Assembly: GCF_030409805.1 (NCBI RefSeq)
Contig: NZ_JAUFQP010000007.1
Location: 434,001 to 498,000 of the forward strand
Reading direction: 5' to 3'
Origin: Algibacter miyuki
Lineage (GTDB): Bacteria; Bacteroidota; Bacteroidia; Flavobacteriales; Flavobacteriaceae
Length of the DNA: 64,000 nucleotides
Positions 47,018 through 55,250 of the stretch are shown piece after piece. A program made the translations under genes and the position numbers. The notes under the pieces were generated by a model. The model saw only the letters and a list, made by a program, of their open reading frames with translations, was not told the origin of the DNA and ran no database searches. Numbering within the stretch: position 1 is the stretch's first letter; each line of letters starts with the position of its first letter.

Positions 47018-47082
47018 GTTAAAATAACACATAAATATATCAAAACCAATGTTTTACAAATGGATGATCGGTTGTATTTTTG
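47018..47082 (+). promoter_or_regulatory. Array promoter 4
   Basis: GGTTAAAATAACACATAAA then ATCAAAACCAATGTTTTAC and the -7 box TATTTTTG at 47075-47082. TAAC (TAGC in the others) to -7 is 50 nt; -7 to ATG 28 nt. Confidence 0.8.
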
Positions 47083-47110
47083 ACCTGTCGAACGTTACAA
47101 AACCCAAATT

Positions 47111-47722
47111 ATGAAAAACGTATTAAACAACACAAGAAAAGGAATTTTAATGGTAGCTATGTTTACTACATTATTAAGTTTCGCAAATGAAGTTTCTGTT
47201 TCAAAAGCTAAAAATGAAGCTAAAAGAACATCACTTACATTAAAAAATGTAAAACAAGGTAACTTACTTTCTATAAAAGACGACCAAGGCATTGTACTCT
47301 ATAAAGAACTTATTGAAAAAACAGGAAGCTATACTAAAGGTTTCGATTTAACCGATCTTCCAAACGGATCATACACTTTTGAAATTGATAAAGATGTAGA
47401 AATAAGCACAATACCATTTAAGGTAGCTGCGGAAGGCGTAACTTTCAATAAAGAGGCTGAACACATTGTTTACAAGCCAATTACAAAAGTAGTAGGAGAT
47501 TTACTTTACATTACAAAGCTTTCTTTAGAAGAAACGCCTTTGGAAATTAACATCTTTTTTGAAGATAACAGTACAGCTAGTCTGCTTGAAGAAATTTACA
47601 CTGAAACTGTTGAACACTCTAAAATTATCCAAAAAGTGTATAAATTAGAAGGTTTATCGCAAGGTACATACGAAGTGATTTGCAACACAGACGGAAGATC
47701 TTTTACAACATACATTAAATAA
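47111..47722 (+). CDS. Tandem secreted paralogue 4
   Basis: 203 aa, the most divergent copy. Signal peptide ends near LLSFANE. Core NVKQGNLLSIKDDQGIVLYK, KGFDLTDLPNGSYTFEIDKD, IPFKV. The second domain is longer by an insertion (EDNSTASLLEEIYTETVEHS) and ends SFTTYIK. Own promoter, own terminator; the 2TM protein gene starts 68 nt later. Confidence 0.82.
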   Translation: MKNVLNNTRKGILMVAMFTTLLSFANEVSVSKAKNEAKRTSLTLKNVKQGNLLSIKDDQGIVLYKELIEKTGSYTKGFDLTDLPNGSYTFEIDKDVEISTIPFKVAAEGVTFNKEAEHIVYKPITKVVGDLLYITKLSLEETPLEINIFFEDNSTASLLEEIYTETVEHSKIIQKVYKLEGLSQGTYEVICNTDGRSFTTYIK

Positions 47723-47740
47723 TAACAAACCCTCAATTAT

Positions 47741-47770
47741 AAAGGTGAACCCTAAACGGTTCGCCTTTTT
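47741..47770 (+). terminator. Terminator of array copy 4
   Basis: AAAGGTGAACC - CTAAAC - GGTTCGCCTTT (one wobble pair) then T. Confidence 0.8.
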
Positions 47771-47790
47771 CTACTTTAAAATCCTATTAG

Positions 47791-48087
47791 ATGAAAGCTC
47801 TCAACATCGCTACATTTCAAAAAAAAAGCATCAACAACAGACATTCGAACACTATTGAAAAAGCAAACAAACGTGCCAACTGGTTACTAAAACGCATTGT
47901 TTTACACATTATTTGGGGCGTTATTAATCTTGCTGCATTAATCTATTTTTCAACTATAATTACCGGTACACCTTGGGAATTTTTCTTCCTAGCATTCGGT
48001 ATTATTTACTGCACAGCTTACTGGATTATAGCTTCTAAAATATTTGACAAACTCATTGGTGACGAAATTGAAAACATTTCTAAATAA
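47791..48087 (+). CDS. 2TM-domain protein
   Basis: 98 aa. A basic N-terminus (KANKRANWLLKRIVLHIIWG) leads into two membrane helices (about 36-60 and 67-86) and a short charged tail (KIFDKLIGDEIE). This matches the small 2TM family of Bacteroidota, often linked to membrane sensing. It starts 20 nt after the terminator of array copy 4 and may be reached by readthrough. Confidence 0.75.
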   Translation: MKALNIATFQKKSINNRHSNTIEKANKRANWLLKRIVLHIIWGVINLAALIYFSTIITGTPWEFFFLAFGIIYCTAYWIIASKIFDKLIGDEIENISK

Positions 48088-48122
48088 CTGAATTTCAGAC
48101 TAAAAATCTCAGTTAACGAAAT

Positions 48123-48162
48123 AAAAAAACTCAAAATATATAACTATATTTTGAGTTTTTTT
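48123..48162. terminator. Bidirectional terminator
   Basis: AAAAAAACTCAAAATATA - TAAC - TATATTTTGAGTTTTTTT, symmetric with A- and T-tracts, between the convergent 2TM and enoyl-CoA hydratase genes. Confidence 0.88.
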
Positions 48163-48188
48163 TATATAATAATTTAACAAATTCTAAT

Positions 48189-48971
48189 TTACTCTCCAGG
48201 AAACTGCGCAGGGCGTTTACCTAAAAAAGCAGTAGTACCTTCTTTAAAATCAGCCGTAGCAAAACACTTTCCAAATTGCTTTATTTCCATAGCATAACCA
48301 TCTTTGTCTATATGGAAACCGGCATTAACAGCCTTAATCGCTTTTCCGATAGCAACCGGAGAATTTCGCATCATTTTACCGGCTAACTTTTCAGCTAACG
48401 GCATCAACTCCCCTAAAGCCACCACGTAATTTACTAAGCCGTAATCCTTAGCGGTATTCGCATCAATCATTCCGGCCGTCATAATCATTTCCATTGCACG
48501 TCCCTTACCTACTAATTGCGGTAAACGTTGCGTACCACCATAACCAGGAATAACACCTAAAGAGACTTCCGGAAGGCCCATTTTCGCATTATCGCTAGCT
48601 ATTCTAATATGGCAAGCCATCGCTAATTCCAAACCTCCACCAAGTGCGAAACCGTTAACAGCAGCAATCACGGGTTTAGATAAATTTTCAATATAATCAA
48701 ATAATATCCTCTGTCCTTTAGCTGCTAACTTCCCACCTTTTTCTTCGGAAAAATTGGCAAACTCACTAATATCGGCACCAGCCACAAACGCCTTTTCACC
48801 ACTACCCGTTAAAACAACCACTTTAGTATTCTTATCGGCATTAACCTCATTAAACGCTACCGATAATTCCTTAATAGTAGCTTTATTCAAGGCGTTTAAT
48901 TTGTTCGGTCTATTAATGGTAATAACAGTTATACCATTATTGGTCTGTGTTAAAATATTTTGATAACTCAT
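48189..48971 (-). CDS. Enoyl-CoA hydratase/isomerase family protein
   Basis: 260 aa. Crotonase fold with an oxyanion-hole segment (AGADISEFANF), NGFALGGGLELAMACHIRIA and both catalytic Glu positions (GGGLELA and LPEVSLGVIPG). Hydrates trans-2-enoyl-CoA in beta-oxidation or related degradation. No other beta-oxidation gene is nearby. The next minus-strand gene upstream (the sensor kinase) ends 42 nt away. Confidence 0.92.
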   Translation of the reverse strand: MSYQNILTQTNNGITVITINRPNKLNALNKATIKELSVAFNEVNADKNTKVVVLTGSGEKAFVAGADISEFANFSEEKGGKLAAKGQRILFDYIENLSKPVIAAVNGFALGGGLELAMACHIRIASDNAKMGLPEVSLGVIPGYGGTQRLPQLVGKGRAMEMIMTAGMIDANTAKDYGLVNYVVALGELMPLAEKLAGKMMRNSPVAIGKAIKAVNAGFHIDKDGYAMEIKQFGKCFATADFKEGTTAFLGKRPAQFPGE

Positions 48972-49013
48972 AAAAATTGGTTTTAAGTTTAAAAGATATT
49001 AATTTCTAAGAAA

Positions 49014-50498
49014 TTAACTCCCAAAAGTATTAGAATGTTCATTTAATTGCGGAAATACCACTTTAAAAACAGCGCCTTTACCTTCTTCGGATACAAAAGA
49101 AATTTCACCGCCATAGGTTTCCACTATATTTCTTACCATAGCAAGGCCGAGTCCCATACCACTGGTTTTAGTTGTAAATTTTGGTTCAAAAAGTTTTTCT
49201 TTATGCTCCTCAAGCACGCCCGATCCATTATCCGATACCGTTAAAACAACAGTACCATCGACCGAAGCCACATGTACTATTATTTTAGCATCATCTTTTA
49301 CCGGCATAGCTTGTATGGCATTTTTAACCAAATTGGTTACCACACGAATAAGTTGTGTTCTATCAAAAACAGCAATAATCTCTTCTTTATCTGCAGAAAA
49401 CATCACATAATGCTCATTAAAAATATCTAAAGCCAGCTTTACAATTTCAACTACATTCAACGTTTCGTTTTGCTGTGCAGGCATTTTAGCGAAGTTAGAA
49501 AACGCCGATGCAATAGAACTCATGGTATCTATTTGCTGAATAAGTGTTTTGCTATATTCGTCTAATTTCGAATGAATATCGACATCTGTTGGATCGAATT
49601 TCCGTTGAAAACTTTGTACCGTTAAACGCATCGGGGTTAACGGGTTTTTAATTTCGTGCGCCACCTGTTTTGCCATTTCGCGCCAAGCTTGTTCACGCTC
49701 ACTTCTAGCCAATTGCACGGCACTATCTTCTAGCTCGTCAATCATGCTATTATACGAATTTACAAGGGTTGAAATCTCTTCACTCGTATCACTTATTTCA
49801 ATTTTTTCGTTTCGTTTTTCTAATCGGGTCGAATTTATTTTTTCACTAATTGTTTTTAAAGATTTTGTAATATATTTTGAAAGTAAGAAAGCACTAGCCA
49901 CCGCCATTAAAAGCACCAGCAAATATGCATAACTTATACGTTCTAGAAATTCTTCAAGCTCTTTAGCCAGAAAATCATCATTTTCTAAATACGGAATATT
50001 CAAAATAGCGATAGGTTTAGAGCGCATATCGGTAACATAAGTAAAAGACGACTGAAAAGTTTGTCCGTTTTCCATATGTTTATCCACATGCCGATGTTGT
50101 GGCGTGTTGGAAATCGCATTCAAAATATCGGCTGATAAGCATTTCTCAATAGCCGCTTTTTTCAAGCCCGCATTAGACGCAATTAAAAGTCCGCCCTCCA
50201 AATCGTACAACATAATTTGAAGTTTATGGATGTCGGCAATGTTATAAATTTCTTCTTTAAATATAATAGGAATATTTTCAGTTTTCACTTCCCAGGTATT
50301 CTGCCGCCCGTTCAACACGCGTTTTATATGGGTTTTGGTATTCAATTCCTTACGCTGTAAACGTTCGGTATGATAGTCTCGAGTTTCTTCTTGGTATTGA
50401 TAAATGGCCACAGCCGATATCAAGATAGACGCCAATATAACCAGTAAAATCATGGCTAGAAATATTCGAGTACGTAGAGATGGTTTTTTTATTTTCAT
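49014..50498 (-). CDS. NtrY-like sensor histidine kinase
   Basis: 494 aa. Two membrane helices (about 9-31 and 178-205) flank a periplasmic sensor region. Then HAMP (about 205-260), HisKA with the phospho-acceptor His in MAKQVAHEIKNPLTPMRL, and an HATPase_c domain (NLVKNAIQAM, VSDNGSGV, GMGLGLAMV). The EIKNPLTPM form is typical of NtrY-type kinases. No response regulator gene adjoins it. Confidence 0.94.
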   Translation of the reverse strand: MKIKKPSLRTRIFLAMILLVILASILISAVAIYQYQEETRDYHTERLQRKELNTKTHIKRVLNGRQNTWEVKTENIPIIFKEEIYNIADIHKLQIMLYDLEGGLLIASNAGLKKAAIEKCLSADILNAISNTPQHRHVDKHMENGQTFQSSFTYVTDMRSKPIAILNIPYLENDDFLAKELEEFLERISYAYLLVLLMAVASAFLLSKYITKSLKTISEKINSTRLEKRNEKIEISDTSEEISTLVNSYNSMIDELEDSAVQLARSEREQAWREMAKQVAHEIKNPLTPMRLTVQSFQRKFDPTDVDIHSKLDEYSKTLIQQIDTMSSIASAFSNFAKMPAQQNETLNVVEIVKLALDIFNEHYVMFSADKEEIIAVFDRTQLIRVVTNLVKNAIQAMPVKDDAKIIVHVASVDGTVVLTVSDNGSGVLEEHKEKLFEPKFTTKTSGMGLGLAMVRNIVETYGGEISFVSEEGKGAVFKVVFPQLNEHSNTFGS

Positions 50499-50676
50499 TA
50501 ATCACATTGTAGTGGTCTAAATATAACAATAATCGCACCAAACCGCCCAACAGAGTTTTAAAAAATTATAGTTCGAAATTAAAACCATAACAGGACTTAC
50601 AAGCCTTTATAAGCGACACCATATAGCTCGTTATTAATCATCACTGCTTTCTGTTTTTAAATCCGTAACCTTTTGT

Positions 50677-50684
50677 TAACTTTG
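50677..50684 (+). promoter_or_regulatory. -7 box inside the longest cupin reading frame
   Basis: TAACTTTG matches the -7 consensus and lies inside the 5' part of the longest open frame, which begins with TTG at 50673. This favours the later TTG at 50712 as the real start. Confidence 0.5.
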
Positions 50685-50711
50685 CAACCGAAAACTAAAC
50701 AAGCATTTACG

Positions 50712-51566
50712 TTGAACTTACAGGACATTCCGCGAGTAAAATCGATTACTAAAGCGGACTTTTTAAAACATTATTTTATTCCGCAAAAACCTGTGGTTAT
50801 AGAGCATTTTATAGACCATTGGCCGGCATACAGCAAGTGGAATTTAGAATATATGAAACGTGTTGGCGGACATATTACCGTGCCCCTTTACGACGATAGA
50901 CCCGTTGATTTTAAAGACGGTTTTAACGAGCCACACGCCAAAATGAAACTGGCCGATTATGTCGACTTACTTAAACGGGAACCTACCAAGTTTAGAATTT
51001 TTCTATGGAATGCCCTAAAGGAAATCCCGACGTTGCAAAAAGATTTCACCTTTCCCGATTTTGGTTTACGCCTCATGAAAGGCATCCCGATGCTATTTTT
51101 TGGTGGCGAAAACTCGCATACTTTTATGCATTATGATATTGACTTAGCCAATATTTTTCATTTTCATTTTGAAGGAAAAAAACAATGCATTCTCTTCGAC
51201 CAAAAGCAAAACAAGTTTTTATACAAAGTGCCACATGCACTAATTACAAGAGAAGACATCGATTTTAACAACCCCGATTACAACGCTTGGCCTGCTCTAA
51301 AAAAAGCAACAGGTTATAAAACGGAACTGTCTCACGGCGAAGTACTTTATATGCCCGAAGGTTATTGGCACTACATGCGTTATATCACTCCCGGGTTCTC
51401 GATGAGCTTACGCGCCATTGCCCGAAATCCGAAAAATTTTGGTCGCGCCATATACAACATGTTTATAATGCGAAACTATGATAACCTGATGCGCCGCCTT
51501 AAAGGCCAAAAATGGATTGATTGGAAAAATGAGCAAGCCATTACACGCACAAACAAGCATTTATGA
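50712..51566 (+). CDS. Cupin-like (JmjC-type) protein
   Basis: 284 aa from the TTG at 50712 (297 if from the TTG at 50673); no ATG lies near. Resembles the cupin_8/JmjC family of 2-oxoglutarate/Fe(II) hydroxylases. It has PVVIEHFIDHWPAYSKWN at the front, the metal triad region HYDIDLANIFHFHFEGKKQC (HxD) and a distal His in MPEGYWHYMRYI. Probably hydroxylates a protein or small molecule; target unknown. Divergent from the kinase gene. Confidence 0.85.
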   Translation: MNLQDIPRVKSITKADFLKHYFIPQKPVVIEHFIDHWPAYSKWNLEYMKRVGGHITVPLYDDRPVDFKDGFNEPHAKMKLADYVDLLKREPTKFRIFLWNALKEIPTLQKDFTFPDFGLRLMKGIPMLFFGGENSHTFMHYDIDLANIFHFHFEGKKQCILFDQKQNKFLYKVPHALITREDIDFNNPDYNAWPALKKATGYKTELSHGEVLYMPEGYWHYMRYITPGFSMSLRAIARNPKNFGRAIYNMFIMRNYDNLMRRLKGQKWIDWKNEQAITRTNKHL

Positions 51567-51574
51567 ATTAATAT

Positions 51575-51604
51575 TTTGATATCAAAAAACTTATAATATC
51601 TTTG
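51575..51604 (+). promoter_or_regulatory. Promoter of the 51630 barrel-protein gene
   Basis: TTTG (51575-51578), 18 nt, TATCTTTG (51597-51604): both elements match the Bacteroidota consensus. ATG 25 nt later. Confidence 0.75.
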
Positions 51605-51629
51605 CCCACTTATTAAAATAACTCAAATC

Positions 51630-52154
51630 ATGAAAAAACAATTAATGGCATTAACATTAATGGTACTTAGTGTATCATTCGTTAATTCTCAAGCATTTAC
51701 AGGGCAAAACGACAACAAATTTCAAGTTGGCGCTAACCTACAAAATAACGGAACAGGGATAAACATTAGCTACGATTTAGGTATTGGTGATAATATTTCT
51801 GTTGGTTTTTCTTCCACTTATCTATTAGGTGTAAATGAAGCCTTACTAGATAACATTGACGACGATTTAGATGCTACTTTTGGAAACCGTTTCGATCTAA
51901 AAGCACGTTTTAATGCTAATCTTGGAAACGTAATTAATCTTGACGAAAATTTCGATCTTTATCCAGGTTTAAACTTGGGCATACACAACTTCGGTGGACA
52001 TTTAGGAGCACGTTATTTCTTTTCTGAAGGTTTTGGTGTTTTTACCGAACTTAATGTGCCTTTAGCAAAATACAATTCGGATGATCATTTAACAGATGCC
52101 GAAAAATTAAACAACCAATTTACAATTAATTTAGGAGCTGTTTTCAGCCTGTAA
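51630..52154 (+). CDS. Outer-membrane beta-barrel protein, DUF6646-like
   Basis: 174 aa. Signal peptide to FVNSQ. Alternating amphipathic strands (FQVGANLQNNGTGINISYDL, NISVGFSSTYLLG, NHLGARYFF-like) ending in a C-terminal aromatic strand (INLGAVFSL) indicate a small 8-stranded barrel. Matches my memory of the DUF6646 family in flavobacteria. Monocistronic with a clear promoter and terminator. Confidence 0.8.
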   Translation: MKKQLMALTLMVLSVSFVNSQAFTGQNDNKFQVGANLQNNGTGINISYDLGIGDNISVGFSSTYLLGVNEALLDNIDDDLDATFGNRFDLKARFNANLGNVINLDENFDLYPGLNLGIHNFGGHLGARYFFSEGFGVFTELNVPLAKYNSDDHLTDAEKLNNQFTINLGAVFSL

Positions 52155-52211
52155 TTGTAGAAAAACACTTATCACTTATACTGAATTTCTTACAGTATAA
52201 GTCTAAATACC

Positions 52212-52244
52212 AAACCGATAGAACATATTCTATCGGTTTTTTTT
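52212..52244. terminator. Terminator between barrel gene and recX
   Basis: AAACCGATAGAA - CATA - TTCTATCGGTTT then T5; convergent genes on both sides. The minus direction has only a short A-tract, so it serves mainly the plus gene. Confidence 0.88.
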
Positions 52245-52248
52245 ATAC

Positions 52249-52725
52249 CTATTTAATAAGTTCATGAGCTTTTTCGTAAACCAAATGCGACTCCCAACCA
52301 CGGTATAAAAAATATTCAATAAATTTCTTCCGTTTCTTAAAAACGTCGCTCTCTTTTAGTGTATCCACTTTTTTTTCGGCTAAGGCATTAAAAACTTCGT
52401 TATACTCCTCATTTTCAATTTCTAAAAGTGCCCGATTTATATTAATTTTACTCAAGCCCCTTTTCTTGAGTTCGAGCGATATTCGCACTCTACCCCAGTG
52501 CTTAATTCTGAACTTTCCGCGCGCAAAAGCCATCGCAAATCGTTCTTCATTAAGATAGTTGTTTTCAATTAGGTGTACAATAATAACATCGGCAGCTTCG
52601 GGTATCATGCGCATATCGTACAGTTTTTGATTAACCTCCTTATGGCAACGTTCTTGATACGCGCAGTAATGCTCCATTTTTTTTGTAGCTTCCTGTACCG
52701 TATATGTTTTTGTAGTGTTTTGCAT
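52249..52725 (-). CDS. recX: Regulatory protein RecX
   Basis: 158 aa from the ATG at 52725. Three-helix RecX repeats: YCAYQERCHKEVNQKLYDM, NYLNEERFAMAFARGKFRIK, WGRVRISLELKKRGLS. RecX binds and restrains RecA filaments, so it could modulate the RecA-dependent cleavage predicted for the module at 20455-26047; recA itself is not in the window. Confidence 0.93.
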   Translation of the reverse strand: MQNTTKTYTVQEATKKMEHYCAYQERCHKEVNQKLYDMRMIPEAADVIIVHLIENNYLNEERFAMAFARGKFRIKHWGRVRISLELKKRGLSKININRALLEIENEEYNEVFNALAEKKVDTLKESDVFKKRKKFIEYFLYRGWESHLVYEKAHELIK

Positions 52726-52807
52726 CACCAACAAAAATAACAATTAGATTAACAATATATTAATATCGCAAGTTTTAATACGCTCTCAATATTCAAACTT
52801 ATTTTTT

Positions 52808-55246
52808 ATGAAAAAAATTACTTTTTTAAAATCCATTACATTCCTAACAGCCCTATTTGGAATGGTTTTCTCTGGGTTTGGGCAGACTACACTAGCCGAA
52901 GGAGATATCGCGATTACAGGCGTAAATACAGATAGTTTTGATCAATTTTCATTTGTTTTATTAACAGACGTAACAACCGGAACTACAATACATTTTACAG
53001 ACTGCGGCTGGTATGCAACCGGAGGATTTAGAGGCTACAACCCTATAAGCCAAAGAATTAATGAAGGCATTGTAACTTGGGAAGCCACATCTGATTTACC
53101 ATGTGGCACACAAATTATTATCGAAGATATCGGCTCAGACACTTACTCTGCTACAAATGGTGATGCAATTGAAACTGATCCCGGGTTTAATTTATCCGGA
53201 AATGGAGATCAAATAATTGTTTTTCAAGGCACAACAGCATCCCCTGTTTTTTTATTTGCTATTCATGTAGCAAATAATACTGGCTGGACTAATACAATCC
53301 CAGGACCATTTGGAACTCGGTATAGCGCAGTACCCGCAGGCTTAACAGACGGCATTAATGCTGTGGCTTTTAATATGGATCATAGCACTTATAACTGTGC
53401 TGTAACTAATAACCAAACTTTAATATTAGAAGCTATTGTTGATAATGCAAATTGGTCAGGTCACAACTCAATACCTCAAACATTAGGCACTTGTGTTTTT
53501 ACTTGTACTGCTGCAGGATCTTGTGCTTCAACGGTAACATGGAATGGAAGTTGGAGTGGTGGTACACCAGATTTAACTACTAACGTAATAATTGATACAA
53601 ATTATAACACTAATGCTAGTATTGGAAGTTTTAGAGCTTGTAGCTTAACCATAAACAATGGAGCCATATTAACAGTAGATAATGGCACCTATGTTGAAGT
53701 TGAAAACAATGTTATCGTTAATGGAGAACTTTATGTCGAAACACAAGGTGATTTTGTTCAAAATGACATTGCAGGTATTTTCACCAATAATGGTATCTCT
53801 AGAGTAAATAAGCAAACAGCCGTAAAGTCAGATTGGTTTCATTATACATATTGGAGTTCACCTGTTGAAAATGAAACTACTGATAATGTATTCGGAAATG
53901 TTGATGGAGATAGACGTTTTTGGTTCAATGCCGCTAATTTTGTAGATAATGTTGGTAATGATGATATTGATGATAATGGAGACGATTGGCAATATGCTTT
54001 AGCTTCAAACGGAACCAACAACATGATTCCTGGAGTTGGCTACGCTGTAACAGAGGCTAGATTTTTTGTTCCTGGCTCAGCGGGTACAGCTAGTTTTGAA
54101 GGTGAATTTAACACCGGTAATATTGAAGTTGATATTGAATTAAACCCCTCAAACACTGGCGTAAACTGGAATTTTATAGGAAACCCATACCCTTCTGCAA
54201 TAGATTTTATTGCTTTTCAAGCAGCCAACTCAAGCGTTATTGATGGTGCTGCTTATTTTTGGTCTCAAGCAGCTCCTCCAAGTGCTGCTAACGCGGGCAA
54301 CGAAGTTCTTAATTTTGATTTAAACGATTATGCCGTATTTACTGTTGGAAGCGGCGCAATTTCTGCTGGTGGAGTTTCAACAGAAATACCTACTGGCTAT
54401 ATTGCTTCTGCTCAAGGTTTCTTTATACCTGCTTTAAGCGTCGGCAAAGCAACTTTTACTAACGCCATGCGCATGGCAGATGGCGCAAGTAACAATCAAT
54501 TTTTTAAAGGAACTTCCTCTAAAAACTCAAATTCTACTATTGCCAACAAGCTATGGATTAATTTAACTTCTGGCAATGGCATTTTTAACCAAGTATTAAT
54601 AAGTTATGTAGATGGTGCAACAGACGGTAATGACGGCATGTATTATGATGCTCCAAAATTTGCATCAGCTAATTCTGCCGCTATGCTTTATACATTTATA
54701 GATGCTGAGAATACTAAATATGCGATACAAGGCAAAAGTATTAATAGCATTAACGAAAATGAAATCATAAATATTGGATTTAACACAAATGTAAACGTCT
54801 CCACCATATTTAATCTATCCGTAGCACAACTACAAGGTGATTTCTTAAACAATAACACGATTTATTTAAAAGATAATTTACTGAATATTACACATAATTT
54901 ATCAGATACCGACTACAATTTCACATCAGAAACAGGCGCCTTTACAAACCGTTTCGAAATTGTATTTAAAGAAGAAAACACACTAGCTGTTGATGCGCTT
55001 GTAAATAATGAAAGTGCATTTCAAATTATTCAACATGATAGCGAGCAAGTTACCTTTAAAACAGGCACAAGCGCGACAATTAAAACTATTGTTATTTACG
55101 ATTTGTTTGGTAGAAAAGTGTATCAGTTTACAGGCGAAAACAGCTCGGAAACATATAATATTCCAAACATAAAAACAGGAATTTATATCGCTAAAGCGGA
55201 ATTATCTACAGGAACCGTAATTACTAAAAAAGCAATAAAGAGGTAA
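52808..55246 (+). CDS. Large secreted T9SS cargo protein, paralogue of 31736
   Basis: 812 aa. Signal peptide to GFGQ. The N-terminal domain (about 25-230; IAITGVNTDSFDQFSFVLLT, a lamin-tail-like beta sandwich) differs from that of the 31736 protein. From about residue 240 on, the two align closely: ACSLTINNGAILTVDNGTYV, WNFIGNPYPSAIDFIAF, KLWINLTSGNGIFNQVLISY, IYLKDNLLNITHNLS. A T9SS sorting domain closes it (IVIYDLFGRKVYQF ... ITKKAIKR). Surface-displayed or released; function unknown. Confidence 0.88.
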   Translation: MKKITFLKSITFLTALFGMVFSGFGQTTLAEGDIAITGVNTDSFDQFSFVLLTDVTTGTTIHFTDCGWYATGGFRGYNPISQRINEGIVTWEATSDLPCGTQIIIEDIGSDTYSATNGDAIETDPGFNLSGNGDQIIVFQGTTASPVFLFAIHVANNTGWTNTIPGPFGTRYSAVPAGLTDGINAVAFNMDHSTYNCAVTNNQTLILEAIVDNANWSGHNSIPQTLGTCVFTCTAAGSCASTVTWNGSWSGGTPDLTTNVIIDTNYNTNASIGSFRACSLTINNGAILTVDNGTYVEVENNVIVNGELYVETQGDFVQNDIAGIFTNNGISRVNKQTAVKSDWFHYTYWSSPVENETTDNVFGNVDGDRRFWFNAANFVDNVGNDDIDDNGDDWQYALASNGTNNMIPGVGYAVTEARFFVPGSAGTASFEGEFNTGNIEVDIELNPSNTGVNWNFIGNPYPSAIDFIAFQAANSSVIDGAAYFWSQAAPPSAANAGNEVLNFDLNDYAVFTVGSGAISAGGVSTEIPTGYIASAQGFFIPALSVGKATFTNAMRMADGASNNQFFKGTSSKNSNSTIANKLWINLTSGNGIFNQVLISYVDGATDGNDGMYYDAPKFASANSAAMLYTFIDAENTKYAIQGKSINSINENEIINIGFNTNVNVSTIFNLSVAQLQGDFLNNNTIYLKDNLLNITHNLSDTDYNFTSETGAFTNRFEIVFKEENTLAVDALVNNESAFQIIQHDSEQVTFKTGTSATIKTIVIYDLFGRKVYQFTGENSSETYNIPNIKTGIYIAKAELSTGTVITKKAIKR

Positions 55247-55250
55247 TTTT

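Noticed and set aside
44214..47722. Array proteins as ordinary T9SS cargos
   Set aside because: They lack the C-terminal sorting signature present in the other cargos here (a YxxxG-type strand pair and a basic KKI/LxLK end); only the N-terminal half resembles that fold.
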